Shown piece by piece: positions 1 to 9,900 of a stretch of DNA of 26,022 nt (position 1 is the first letter of the stretch; each line of letters opens with the position of its first letter). Source of the stretch: Schoenoplectus triqueter (lineage: Eukaryota > Streptophyta > Magnoliopsida > Poales > Cyperaceae). The translations under genes were made by a program, and so were the position numbers. The stretch is taken from positions 1-26,022 of the forward strand of contig CAXKVV010001184.1 in the NCBI GenBank assembly GCA_964058805.1, written 5' to 3'. The notes under the pieces were generated by a model. That model made no database searches and was not told where the DNA came from. It was given only the letters and a program-made list of their open reading frames with translations.

Positions 1-315
1 CAACAATAGTCTCGATCAAATGCGAATATAACACCCCAATAGTAATTCTCATAAAGTCTCGATAATTTAAGTACAACAGGGACACTTGATTAATTACTCT
101 TATTATCGACTATTCACAAATACATATTTTTCACATTACATGTTTTAACCAGCTGATTGCAAATACATATCTTCAAATTACACTTTTTTTGTCTATGGTT
201 ACATGGCTTCTCAAAAAACTAAAATTGCATGGGGACGAATAAACTACAAATACATGCATATAAAAGACTAATCTATGCAAGCCTCAGCTGACCATGGCAA
301 GCTTGGCACACAAAA
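1..315. other. 3' flank of the aspartic-peptidase-like gene
   Basis: AT-rich sequence downstream of the stop codon at 316-318, presumably containing the 3' UTR. No canonical AATAAA on the minus strand and no other gene was found. Confidence 0.4.
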
Positions 316-1302
316 CTACCAACGAGATAGAAAAATAATAAATACTGCAAGCATGTTCAACACAATTGTGGGCTTGCCGTCACTCGCTGAGGAGTCACTG
401 TTAGCATGGCTGTCAACATTGGATGTCGACAAGTCAACCTCAGGGTCCTGATCAAAGTAAAGCACTGGCGGTTGTTCATCGTCAAGAATGATCATTTGAC
501 GATCAAGCTGTGCCATGGTGCCTATCACAGAAAACCCTTCTGATGAGGTTGGCAGAATTGTTGCACATTCCAAATTACTTGAATCATTCACTACAACATA
601 GTTTTGTTTTGTCAAAACCATGTTGGCTTTGTCTCCAGAATTTGAAGAGAAGGACAATGTCAGATTGGGCCAGTTCGCTGAGCTGCTATAACACAATTCT
701 AAGCCGTTGGTACTTGGGTTGCCTTCTGGTAAGCCCATCCACTCTTTTATTGCTTTCTCGACTTTGTCATAAGCTGGTTTTGCCAGTAGAGTTGCTGGGA
801 TAATTGTGTCCAGGATCACACCATAAGTGAGATCAGATTTTGGATCTATTTGGACAGAATTGCTGTGGACTGAAATTTGGACCAGATCGACAAAATATAA
901 ATCTGGAAAGTTTTTCTTCCCAAGTAGTTGTGTGGACTGTTGTTCATTTCCCAGGATTACATTGTCGCCTACTAAGACGGAGCTGTTCTTCTTACTGTTG
1001 TATGAAAAGAAATATGAGAATCGCCGAGTCTGGAAGTTTCTTAAAATAGAATATGGACTCCTACTGAAGCTTAAGACGCCTATAGAAATCGCCGAATTAT
1101 TCGACATCTCAAAATAACCTTGCAAACCAGTTGAGCCGAATAAGAAATCGCCTTTAACAAGTGTGTAGCCTTGAGTGTTGCTGCATTAGATAATATTTAG
1201 AAATTAGAATTAACTATTTCGTATCAAAACAAAATTCTTTTTTGGTGACAGTGCACCTTTAACATTTCTTAGCAGGGTTATGATCATTTACTTATTTATT
1301 TT

Positions 1303-1354
<52 letters not shown>

Positions 1355-1954
1355 TCTTTTGAAATAAGTAGGCAGGTGCTTAATTTATTTATTTTTTCGA
1401 TACAAAAATGTTCCCACACGGGCCTTTGAATCTCTATCCTTTATAAAAGAGAAAATAAACGTGCAATGCATTTGTCATGAGATTAAATGTTACCTTCGGC
1501 ATGTGGCGCTGCACTCCTCACAGCAGATATCGTTGGTGGTAGCTTTGAAGTTGCAACATGTAACTATATTAGTATAGAACACTTGTTGACTATCTATCCA
1601 AGTCAGTGCACTGCTAATGCCGAACAGTGCGGTGACCTGTTGTGGTGCATATCTTGCATTCCCTACTTTGAAGTTGACAGTGAACATGCTGTCATACATA
1701 TCATGAAGAGTACTAGGGGCATTCTCCTCGACCCCGGTAGATGGCCCTCCTCCAAGCATATCAAGTATATCTTTTCCATCTTCATACCGATGGTACCATT
1801 TACTGCCGGAGCGAAAACCCTTCAAGAAATTACGGCCATATCGAGCGCCCAAATTGAACGCCGCTCCTACTGGTAGGCCAGCTGATGAGAGTGGAGGAAG
1901 AGAAACGAAAACCACCAAAGTGAAGACTAGAAGCAGTGACCCCGCTTTGTCCAT
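316..1954 (-). CDS. Aspartic-peptidase-like secreted protein, catalytically degenerate, probably GPI-anchored
   Basis: Two exons: 1494-1954 and 316-1180, intron 1181-1493 (donor AAG|GTAACA, acceptor AATGCAG). The join is in frame and gives 441 residues. The start at 1954 puts a signal peptide first (hydrophobic run LLLVFTLVVFVSL, likely cleavage after SSA-26); an in-frame ATG at 2026 lies close to the expected transcription start and would bury that signal. The pepsin-like fold shows in the block VTALFGISSALTWI, the SFSRSPYSIL and FSYFF segments, YFVDLVQISV, and the C-terminal AYDKVEKAI and SVIGTMAQLDRQ blocks, as in plant nepenthesin/TAXi-type A1 proteins. The first DTGS motif has become FGIS (Gly112 for the catalytic Asp); the second is DTII (Asp278 kept, Gly lost). 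It is therefore probably proteolytically inactive. The tail is a Ser/Asp-rich spacer plus a hydrophobic end (about 423-441), typical of a GPI signal. Several N-X-S/T sequons (NNS, NSS, NLT, NDS) fit secretion. The actual ligand or role is unknown. Confidence 0.82.
1307..1352. repeat. (AT)n microsatellite in the intron
   Basis: About 23 uninterrupted AT units lie inside the single intron of the aspartic-peptidase-like gene. Confidence 0.95.
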
Positions 1955-2047
1955 TGTTAAAGTATTTTGTTGGAGAGCCAAAATTGATAGCTCAGCGTAA
2001 TAGGGAAACTTGACACATGAGTTCACTTTGCTTCAGAGAATTAGGCC

Positions 2048-2056
2048 CTATTTATA
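2048..2056 (-). promoter_or_regulatory. TATA box of the aspartic-peptidase-like gene
   Basis: The minus strand reads TATAAATAG here. This is 93 bases upstream of the ATG at 1954 and predicts a transcription start near 2020. It supports choosing 1954 over 2026 as the start codon, since 2026 would lie at or before the transcript start. Confidence 0.6.
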
Positions 2057-2239
2057 ACAGAATATCCTGGCGCACGCGGAGAGACGGCATAATTAACTAC
2101 TATTATTAAAATGCATAAATCATTATATCACGACAGAGTGGCAAGTTGCGAACTTGAGATTGAAGGAGTACTGTCAATTTATACGTATGAGTTAAAAAGG
2201 ATGTATATTTCTTAGTTTATCTACATAAATTTATTTTTA

Positions 2240-2530
2240 AGATCGAGTTGGCATAACACAGATGGCTCGATGTTATGAATTATTTTTTCATTTTCAAATT
2301 CCAAATAATTGATCTGAACTATCTAACATGATCATCATAAGTAACTTTACTTCGGACCAAATTTTATACTTTTTTAAAGTTTTATAATTATTTTTTAGAT
2401 AATTTGAAAATTGTCAAAATTTTAACTTCACCTCTTTATTTTTGAATACTTTATATAATAAAAAAAATAGTTAATTTTTTTCAACTTTATCTCTAGACCA
2501 AATTTTATGCATAATACATATTGCTCGCTA
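2240..2530. repeat. Degenerate element related to the fold-back repeat at about 3.35-3.71 kb
   Basis: The stretch CATTTTCAAA, then a GATCTGA block, then ACCAAATTTTATAC with a following T-run occurs in the same order as in the left arm of the element at about 3385-3475. It looks like an older member of the same family. Ends are not defined. Confidence 0.4.
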
Positions 2531-2740
2531 ATTAATTAAGTATTTTTTGTTTATCTAATTTATTTTCAATTGTTAACAATAATGTTCTTATTCTAAAATA
2601 CTAAACAATACTATATATATACACACAAAAAAAAACATATGCATTACTAAATACGTATATTCAAACAACTAAAAATTGTTAAAACATTTTCCAAATTTCA
2701 GAATAAAGAAATTAAATTCAGGATATCGAAGCATTTGTTT

Positions 2741-2820
2741 CACAATTCAACCTAAATATGTGATTCACAATTCATCCTAAATATGTGATTCACAATTCAA
2801 TCTAAATATGTGAATCACAA
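2741..2820. repeat. 25-bp tandem repeat, about 3.2 copies
   Basis: Units start at 2741, 2766 and 2791 (CACAATTCAACCTAAATATG plus TGATT, with one to three substitutions) and a partial unit follows at 2816. A further related unit appears at 2871-2894. The flanks 2709-2735 and 2829-2850 also share an AAATTAAAT...CATATCGAA or GATATCGAA segment, so a larger block seems to have been duplicated as well. Confidence 0.8.
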
Positions 2821-3339
2821 TAAAATCAAAATTAAATCCAGCATATCGAATTATATGATTAGAATGAACTTAAATATGTGATTCACAATTCAACGTCAAG
2901 TACTCAACAATATATGGACTCATAATTCCTAGTCGATTGTCTCGATTGATAGTTTTTAAAATTATTATGAATTTCAAAATTAATATACAGATCTCCATAA
3001 TAATTTATGAAAAAACACATCTAGAAATTAAATATAATGGATGAGGCATATGTAATATGCCGGATGTTGATATAAAATTTTTAATTTTTAAAGAAAATTA
3101 ACTTTTTAAACTTTTAAAATATATCAAATCATCATTCTTCTCTTTTCATCTTGCTTAAATCTTTTCATCTACTTAAATTTAGTGATTTATATATAATTTT
3201 TCTTTATTCTCATTTAAAATATATGAGTGTAATATACTCGATAGGAAATTTAACTATTAAAATTATCAAAATTATCAATATTATCGTTTATAGATTATCA
3301 TGTCCAATTATATTAATATATATAGAGTTAGGCTATGGT

Positions 3340-3712
3340 GCTACTTGTAGCACGGATGACCCACGTGGTACGGACCGTTTTATCATTTTCAAAGTTTAAA
3401 TGGTCGATCTGACATGTCAAAATATTTTTCATATGAAAATTTAGTTGGAGATCAAATTTTATATTTTTTTAGATTTTTTTACTATTTTTAAAATGGCTAG
3501 AAAATCATCCCTTTGAATAGCTCATAATAATTAAATAAAGTAATTTTCTAACTATTTTAAAAAATAGTAAATATATCATTAAAAAAATATAAAATTTGAT
3601 TTATAACTAGTCATAAAAAAATTATTTTAACCCGTCGAATGGACTATTTAAATTTTAAAGAAGGAAATATGGTCCATAGCATACGAGTTATTTATGCTAC
3701 GCGACAATTTTT
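3340..3712. mobile_element. Fold-back MITE-like element with long terminal inverted repeats
   Basis: The arm at about 3395-3515 and the reverse complement of about 3535-3660 align over roughly 120 bases with scattered mismatches. The core is a 20-bp perfect inverted pair: ATCAAATTTTATATTTTTTT near 3451-3470 and its complement near 3581-3600. The two arms are separated only by a short AT-rich spacer and there is no coding potential. The left flank also contains a small palindrome, GTGCTAC-TT-GTAGCAC, near 3339-3354. Exact ends and a target-site duplication were not identified. Confidence 0.6.
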
Positions 3713-3926
3713 AATGTAAAATTTTTATTAAATATATTTAAATATTTTATATTTCTGATTATTAAGCCGAGTAACCGCTATACTAAAATAATTATGCCAG
3801 AAGATATTATAATATACTGAGAATAATTAGTTAGGTGGGCTGACGAGAGGTCAAGCAGACGTGACGTGCAGTTAAGTAATTATTTATGTATCTGTTATTC
3901 TGTTACTTATGTGGGAAGACTTCTCC

Positions 3927-4115
3927 GTTGACGTGAGAATGAGACTGAAATAGTTCTGTGAAGATTTTTTTTTTTTTTATGGTGAAAGTCCGTAGGCAAG
4001 TTCTGTGAACTTGTTCGTACCGTATTTATGCATCGATGTACCGTATTTACTCTCACGTCAAAGACTTCTTGACGTGAGAGTAAGACAAATGGTTCTGTGA
4101 AGTCATTCGTACCTA
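3927..4115. repeat. Clustered TGACGTGAGA repeats with a perfect palindrome
   Basis: The block TTGACGTGAGAATGAGAC near 3928 recurs as TTGACGTGAGAGTAAGAC at 4069; each is followed shortly by GTTCTGTGAAG. A third GTTCTGTGAA...TTCGTACC segment lies near 3999-4022. The second copy is the right arm of a perfect 14-bp inverted repeat (4048-4061 and 4069-4082, loop AGACTTC). TGACGT is the core bound by plant TGA-type bZIP factors, but there is no convincing gene beside this cluster. Confidence 0.7.
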
Positions 4116-4224
4116 CATGGCTACATCTTGGAGACCTGGACCAATTCAACTTTATTGTTCAATTCCCTAAAAAATGGACTTGTTCTTCCGTTACAAACCC
4201 TAATTTACATTTATTTCTGAATTT

Positions 4225-4444
4225 TCAGTTGAAAATTTTAACATAATTAAGTCTATATGATGTTTATAATTCAGTTGAAAATTGCAAAAATTGTAATTAA
4301 ATCTATATGATGTTTATAATTCATATGATGTTTATAAATTAAGTCTATATGATGTTTATATAATTTATAATTCAGTTGAAAATTCTTTATATGAAAATTT
4401 TAACATAATTAAGTCTATATGAAAATCTCAGAGATTTTCATATA
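4225..4444. repeat. Degenerate repeat array ending in a perfect hairpin
   Basis: The phrases TTCAGTTGAAAATT, AATTAAGTCTATATGATG and TGTTTATAATTCA recur four or five times in varied order. The array ends in a perfect inverted repeat with 14-bp arms at 4416-4429 and 4431-4444 around a single A. No coding sequence. Confidence 0.7.
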
Positions 4445-4543
4445 AAAAATTTTGAGAATGATAAATTAAAATTTTGAAATGATTTAATATATTTTTTGAG
4501 TTGAGTTCACGGAAGGCCTCCGTGAGGTTAAGCTCACGGTATC

Positions 4544-4545
4544 TC

Positions 4546-4590
<45 letters not shown>
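4544..4590. repeat. Compound (TC)n(TA)n microsatellite
   Basis: About ten TC units pass directly into about thirteen TA units. Confidence 0.95.
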
Positions 4591-4591
4591 G

Positions 4592-4829
4592 GTTTTGTTT
4601 AATTATTTATTTTATTTTTTAAACTATTTCCTTCTTCTATCAATTTTTATAAATTTTAATATTTTTATTCCTCTTTAAATAATATAATTTCGGTTTATTC
4701 GATTTTCGATTTATTCGGTTGATATTTTTAAAAGTTTCGTTCTGTTTATAATTTGACAAACTGAAAATAATTTTGGATCTATATAATTATTTCGGTTTGA
4801 ACCGAACTGACCGTTTGCACACCCCTAGT
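4592..4829. mobile_element. Truncated hAT-like element, right end only
   Basis: The segment ends in GACCGTTTGCACACCCCTAG, whose complement begins CTAGGGGTGTGCAAACGG, a common form of plant hAT MITE termini. The interior has CGGTTTATTCG and CGGTTTGAACCG motifs typical of such elements. No matching left end was found; the compound microsatellite at 4544-4590 sits where it would be expected. Confidence 0.45.
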
Positions 4830-5215
4830 CTCTCCCCTGATAGAAGTCTAACAAGTTTTTTTTTTAACGCAAAAATTTTATTAAATTTTTGTTGCACCTA
4901 TTTTAACTATCTTATATATTGAGAACCCTTTTCCATCACCTCTAAAAGTTAAAATTCATGGAGAATGACCAGAGGATCAAGGAGAGCACTCTCTATAAGA
5001 TAAAATCTGTGTAGCTGTCAGTTACGGATAGCATTGGATAATATTAATAAATGTAAATAATTTATATAAGAAGAACACTCATCTCATATCTAAAAATTAG
5101 CAAACAAATAAAATATTAATGACACAAACATAATTCTCATAGTATTTTATTATAGGTCAAGTTCAATAATATGTCTAACACTTTATTTGTATAATTGAAC
5201 TGATAATATTTATTG

Positions 5216-5391
5216 TATAATTTGTAAAATACAATCATCACTCAACTTACATACTAATCTTAGTTAATTATTATTCTTAGATAATTAACATATTAAAGAT
5301 ATTTTAGAATTATTATTAATCAATATATATATTAATAATTAATATATTATATAATTTGTGAAATACAATCATCACTCAACTTACATACTAA
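5216..5391. repeat. 42-bp direct repeat pair
   Basis: 5216-5257 and 5350-5391 are identical except for one base (AATTTGTAAAAT versus AATTTGTGAAAT). They lie 134 bases apart with AT-rich sequence between them. Confidence 0.85.
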
Positions 5392-5421
5392 ACTGAGTGA
5401 ATTAAAGCTTGCGTCTGTCAG

Positions 5422-5786
5422 TAGGGCTGTCAAACGGTTGAAACGGTGACGAAACAGAGCCGTTTCGTTAATCGTTTCGTTTAATAAACAAAACAAAAAA
5501 TCATTTCGTCAATCGTTTCGTTTAATAAACGAAACAGAAAATCGTTTCGTTAACCGTTTCGTTTATCACGAAATGGAACGAAACACGAAATTTCGTGTAT
5601 TTTACACTGAAATACTCTTAACGAAATGAAAAATATCGTTTCGTTAACCGTTTCGTTCTTTGCGCGAAATTAGAAACAGTTTCGTTAACCGTTTCGTTTA
5701 ATAAAACAAAACAGAAATTTGTTTCGTTAACCGTTTCGTTACCACGAAACGAAACGCGGTCGAAACGAAATTCGTTGACAGCCCTA
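5422..5786. mobile_element. Complete non-autonomous hAT-type MITE, 365 bp
   Basis: The element begins TAGGGCTGTCAA and ends TTGACAGCCCTA, perfect 12-bp terminal inverted repeats. It is flanked on both sides by TCTGTCAG (5414-5421 and 5787-5794), a perfect 8-bp target-site duplication as expected for hAT transposition. The interior holds no open frame and is dominated by repeats of CGTTTCGTTTAAT or CGTTTCGTTAACC and their complements, so each strand can fold on itself. The intact duplication suggests a fairly recent insertion. Confidence 0.92.
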
Positions 5787-5794
5787 TCTGTCAG

Positions 5795-6470
5795 GACTCA
5801 GACCTATTATTTCTGTATGTGTTTTAATTTAATTGTCTGGGCTCTTGGGCTAGAAACTTCAATGACGGTTCAGAAAGTTAAGAGGCCTGGAGATAAATTC
5901 TTTTGTCCTATGGATCAATTAGCTAATGAGAAATATGAAGTTTAAAGATCGATTAAAATGCAAATTAAAATTTAGTAATTGATGTAATTATTTTTGGAAG
6001 TCGAGGGGCCGAAAGTTAAATTAGAAGATTCGAACGGAATAGACGAAAAGTCTCAATGATGAATTGTTAAATGATAATAAATTCCAGCTTACACTGAATT
6101 GTGGGCCCAACAAGAGAAGAACATTGGGCTTCAGCTATGGCACGTACAATTCTTTGGGCCCAATTTAAGGCGTAATGCTGGGTTTAGGTCTCTATAGAAC
6201 GTGTTACGGATAAAAGAAAATGTAATTGAGAAAGCAAAAAGAGCAAATGAGAGAGGAAAATGTTTTCGCCCGATTGATTGAAGCGACTGCAAGAAAATCA
6301 ATCCTCTCAAAGATTTAATCGTGAAATTTACTTGGATTACAACAAGATGAATATTAAAAAGTGTTCACACCATAATTTCCGGTACATGTCCTAGTTATGC
6401 CACTATATAGTTGGATATCTGAGAAATTTGAAAGATTATTTTTAAGTTCTTTTCGAGCCTTTATGTTATG
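5795..6470. other. Intergenic stretch without recognised gene
   Basis: Moderately AT-rich sequence between the hAT MITE and the repeats from 6474. I found no frame of convincing length, no RNA gene and no repeat pair here. Confidence 0.4.
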
Positions 6471-6473
6471 CAG

Positions 6474-6740
6474 TATTAATGAGTTTTGAGTTTGTCCCAA
6501 TTTATTTTTCCACTATACCATTGAAAAAGAATGAATACATGGAAAGACTAATTCACTGTTTTGCAGCATATTTGTGGGATTAACACCGATAAAAGTAAAT
6601 CACTAATTCTTTGACATCTTTGAATTTTGAGGACTTGGTAAAGAAAAGAAAACAGACCGTAGGTTAATTCAAAAGGAGAAAAGTAAATCACCAATCATTA
6701 ATGAATTTGAGTGTGTCCCAATTTATTTTTCCACGCCATT
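6474..6740. repeat. 44-bp direct repeat pair
   Basis: 6474-6517 (ATTAATGAGTTTTGAGTTTG then TCCCAATTTATTTTTCCAC) and 6697-6740 (ATTAATGAATTTGAGTGTG then the same tail) are near copies. AAAGTAAATCACTAAT near 6592 and AAAGTAAATCACCAAT near 6681 form a second pair inside, so the whole segment looks partly duplicated. Confidence 0.75.
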
Positions 6741-6940
6741 TGTGTTTCTGGCTCTTCCTCCCTCTATTGCCCCGTTGCCATTGTTTGTCTTCCTCTCTCT
6801 CTCTCTCTCTCTCTTTATTTCTTTCCCTATCTGGCTTCTGTCTTGCCCACTGCGGATGCTCCCCTCCGCCATCTCTCCTACCGCCATTGGAGGTATTGCC
6901 AAGGAGTCAAAGAAGAACATCTGCGGTAATTAATTTACAA
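6741..6940. other. CT-rich block resembling a plant 5' leader; gene not established
   Basis: This is an island of higher GC with (CT)n at about 6791-6814. It contains a short ATG frame at about 6856 (MLPSAISPTAIGGIAKESKK) that runs into a stop just after a possible donor CGG|TAATTAA-like site at about 6925. CT-rich leaders like this precede the F-box and synthetase genes in this window. No downstream plus-strand exons were found to join to it, so it may be a gene fragment or a solitary leader. Confidence 0.25.
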
Positions 6941-7016
6941 ACACCATCAATGGACCACCTGACACAATTGGGAGATTTTTGTAAATTCAATGGTAATTAA
7001 TTTACAAACACTAATG
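6924..7016. repeat. Short direct repeat GGTAATTAATTTACAAACAC
   Basis: The same 20 bases occur near 6925 and near 6990, each followed by a variant of CATCAATGG or TAATGG. Confidence 0.7.
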
Positions 7017-7428
7017 GAAAATGTTAAGAGAGGTATAAATTTTGAAGCCTGCAGCATATACTGAATTGATTTATAACTGATTTTTGTAAATATAATGTTT
7101 CTATTGTTTTCGTTTAACTTGATATGTGATGTTTTATGTCCAAACTTGTTTTTCATGAGAATGTGATAATTAAAATATGAATACTAGTTCAAAGTATTCT
7201 TAGGGAACAGCATGCATGTGTATATGTGTTCAGGCACTATTGATTCTGATATCAGATCAATCAGCTGATATTTTTTGTAATACGATGTCTGATTTTTGGT
7301 AACATGATGTCAGAATTGATTAAATTTAAATATGGTAGCAGTGATGATTTATATCTTGAGTTGAACTTACTGAACAATGTAAGAAGTACAGAATATAGTG
7401 CAGCTGTGTAATCAGAAGTCGGGTCGAA

Positions 7429-7708
7429 TCAGGGCTTGAATTGCTCCTCTCTGTTACCTACTCCATTTACAAGTATGTTTGTATGGATAGTGTATGGTTC
7501 CCCAGTAACATTACCAAGAATGCTAGTCATTTTCCTTTGAATCCCAGCAAGAGATATCTGCAAATTGAAATAAAGTGCTTTAATTATGACATTATATGAC
7601 TCACATAGTATGTAGTGACAACAACTGCAGAGTCATCTGGAACTAGTTTAATTTGCATGCTGATGATGTATCTAAAGAGCAACTCTTTCGTGTCATTTAC
7701 TGAAGCTC
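7429..7708 (-). pseudogene. Two exon-like blocks of an unrecognised gene, probably decayed
   Basis: Block 7605-7708 has a strong acceptor (TTTTTTTCAG|GAG) and donor (TAT|GTGAGT) and reads ASVNDTKELLFRYIISMQIK then [14 protein letters not shown]. Block 7429-7557 follows acceptor AATTTGCAG in the same phase and reads [20 protein letters not shown] then [12 protein letters not shown] to a stop (EEQFKP). The join is in frame, but the implied intron is only 47 bases, short for a plant. A further acceptor-preceded block at about 7767-7895 is open in a frame that does not join cleanly to the next block. No family was recognised and no start exon was found. The opposite strand is also open in these blocks, including a cysteine-rich reading at 7759-7963, so strand is not certain. 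Confidence 0.35.
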
Positions 7709-7895
7709 CTGAAAAAAATGACATCACTGCAATATAAGATCACATAAATTGGACTAATACCAGATTGGTTCATATAAGTGTGAGGTTATCTCCATTGATC
7801 TGGCAGTTGTCTTTGCCCCAGATGCATATTGTGTGGGTGTCAAATGTTGCCAGGACCAGGCTTGCTCCAGCAAAACAATTGAACTGAATTCTGAA

Positions 7896-8651
7896 AACAA
7901 AAATAGCTGTAATTGTGGGAATAGTTGCCGGATTTCTTGCTCGTCTTTAAAGAGACGACAATAGCATATATAGGTTCACCAAAGAGCAAGCAGCAGGCTC
8001 TCTGATGCTATTTTTTATATATTTCCGTGTCCTGCAATCCAACATGCCAATTTAGCGCCATCCATTCCTCATGAATGCGTACTTGATGGAAATTGGCCAA
8101 CAGCGTTGTGTCTATTTCATTTTATATGATTAACTGTAGTTTCATTTGATAAAACTCAAATGATATTTTTTTGATCCATTTGCAAAATCACTTAATTTTA
8201 TAGGTTTCGGTAACATTTTCGAGAGTTCACTAAAAGGACTGCTAACTCTAATTTATTATTTTAACTATTTTATAGCCAATTAACTCCCGTTAATCCATCT
8301 CACCAAATAAAAAAAAGCTGCTGACACATTTTACAAGGCACCATAATCACTTTTCAACTACAAACAAAACCAAGAAATGAAATATTATGGCAAACTGGCA
8401 ACCCAGCACATGTAATTAGGTAAAGGGTTACACAGAGAAAAGAAAGTGACACACTCTGATTAATGTGAGCTGATTTACTAAAATCCTAAGTACCAAAAAA
8501 AACAAAAAGGAAGATCCAAAGGTAATTACTAGCATCACATTTTTAACCATACAGAATAATAAGAAAGATCAAAGATAATTCTTTTGATCTAATTTAGTAA
8601 TAATACAAATAATATTGTCATGGAAATACATATACGATTGAACGGAATAAG
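7896..8651. other. 3' flank of the F-box gene, no gene seen
   Basis: AT-rich DNA between the unrecognised gene blocks and the F-box stop codon; its right part should include the F-box 3' UTR. No RNA gene, repeat pair or convincing frame was noticed. Confidence 0.4.
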
Positions 8652-9719
8652 CTAGCCTAGATGAGGAATAAACCAAGTGCAACTTTTAAAAGGACAAGGC
8701 ACTCTTTCCATTGTTCGGGTATCAATGTCGTACCTACAAGGTGTTTTACCATCATCTAACAAGAAGTAGATGCAATTTCCTTTGAATCCAGCTGGGGCTT
8801 TCATAGAGAAACCATTTATGAGATCCAAAAACACTACTTGATCACCAATATCACTAACCTCGACCCAAAAATGTTTTCCTCCTTCAGAATGAAGTTTGTA
8901 AATATCAAACATAGAAACTTCAACCTCATCATTTTCATCAGAGACCTCATCATTTTCATAAGAGACAAAATACCAGGATACTCTCAAAATCTCTTCGCAT
9001 GACTCAACAAGGTAAGTTGTCAAAACTTGGCATTCCTCATCCTCCAGCTTTGGAACTTCATACAACGTATTTCCTGTGACGACATCAAACACCCTGGTAC
9101 AACATCCTTCTTCTGTAGCAAAAAGCTTCCCATCCCAACAACAAGTATTGCAAGAAGCATGACAGAAGGGAATATCAACATTTGTCCAAGTATAGTTGTC
9201 CAGGTGATAGATCAACGATGTCCATGTGCCCATATGAGAATCCGGCATAAAACATGACACAAGGTGCCAGTTCTGTATCGGATCTGAAGCACTACAAGCA
9301 GGCGACCGAATCGTGAGATCACCATCTATCTTGGGCAGAATAATCTCATTGCTAGTAAGGGGATTGAGCAGATTAGGCTGGTCATCCGAAGATGAAACAA
9401 GAAGGTAGCCATGGCCAGGTCCATTGTATTTCATACCGCGATAGGGTTCAGGAACACGGATCGTACCCGCAACGCCGCCAGCAAGTGAGTAGAAGCGCAA
9501 AGTTGGTTGCAAATAACTGTTTCGGGTAGGATTCTCGCACTCGATGAGCCAGGGGAGGTGTGGCGCAGGGTGAGAGAAGGGAGCAGCTGAGGACCGCCAG
9601 TTCTTGCACACTGAACGAAAACGGACGGGGTAAATGGGGTCAAGTGAGAGCTTTTTGTAGATGAGATCGAGGAGTTCCCCGGGAAGATCCGCCCAATTCC
9701 TTGGTTCAGACTCAGACAT
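8652..9719 (-). CDS. F-box protein with DUF295 / KIB-type beta-propeller domain
   Basis: Intronless frame of 355 residues. The N-terminal F-box (about 7-47) is clear: NWADLPGELLDLIYKKL, then VRFRSVCKNWRSSAAP. F-box proteins of this kind join SKP1 in SCF ubiquitin ligases and choose the substrate. The rest is a DUF295 (KIB1-4 beta-propeller) region, best seen in the last 75 residues: FWVEVSDIGDQVVFLDLING, KGNCIYFLLDD, CRYDIDTRTMERVPCP and TWFIPHLG. Length is normal for the family and the frame is intact. A small acidic insertion has duplicated itself (YENDEVSDENDEV, about residues 254-266). The start follows a (GA)n leader on the coding strand. The substrate is unknown; these genes form large, fast-turning plant families. 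Confidence 0.9.
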   Translation of the reverse strand: MSESEPRNWADLPGELLDLIYKKLSLDPIYPVRFRSVCKNWRSSAAPFSHPAPHLPWLIECENPTRNSYLQPTLRFYSLAGGVAGTIRVPEPYRGMKYNGPGHGYLLVSSSDDQPNLLNPLTSNEIILPKIDGDLTIRSPACSASDPIQNWHLVSCFMPDSHMGTWTSLIYHLDNYTWTNVDIPFCHASCNTCCWDGKLFATEEGCCTRVFDVVTGNTLYEVPKLEDEECQVLTTYLVESCEEILRVSWYFVSYENDEVSDENDEVEVSMFDIYKLHSEGGKHFWVEVSDIGDQVVFLDLINGFSMKAPAGFKGNCIYFLLDDGKTPCRYDIDTRTMERVPCPFKSCTWFIPHLG

Positions 9720-9721
9720 GA

Positions 9722-9900
9722 CGCTCTCTCTCTCTCTCTCTATCTATCTCTCGTTGAAGAATCGAGTAGAGGTGTTTGGTTCCTCGGCTGGAAAGAAGAC
9801 ACTGACACTGCGAGGCGACTGACTGTTAGAGAGAGTACACTCAGTAGAACTAGAGAGTCTAGAGATGAGGAGGATTTTGTCGGCTAGGGTTTAAGAATGG
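9722..9900 (-). promoter_or_regulatory. Leader and promoter-proximal region of the F-box gene with telo-box
   Basis: The coding-strand leader has a GA-rich run directly before the ATG (9722-9752). AAACCCTA, a plant telo-box motif, lies at 9885-9892 in minus orientation. No clear TATA box was seen. Confidence 0.45.

Noticed and set aside
510..1117. Plus-strand frames opposite 316-1125
   Set aside because: Antisense shadows of exon 2 of the same gene; no recognisable protein features.
1487..1876. Plus-strand frame of 129 codons
   Set aside because: It is the antisense of exon 1 of the aspartic-peptidase-like gene, which has a signal peptide, splice donor and fold motifs on the other strand.
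2741..2894. CRISPR-like array
   Set aside because: The 25-bp units abut without spacers, which makes them an ordinary tandem repeat; plants have no CRISPR arrays.
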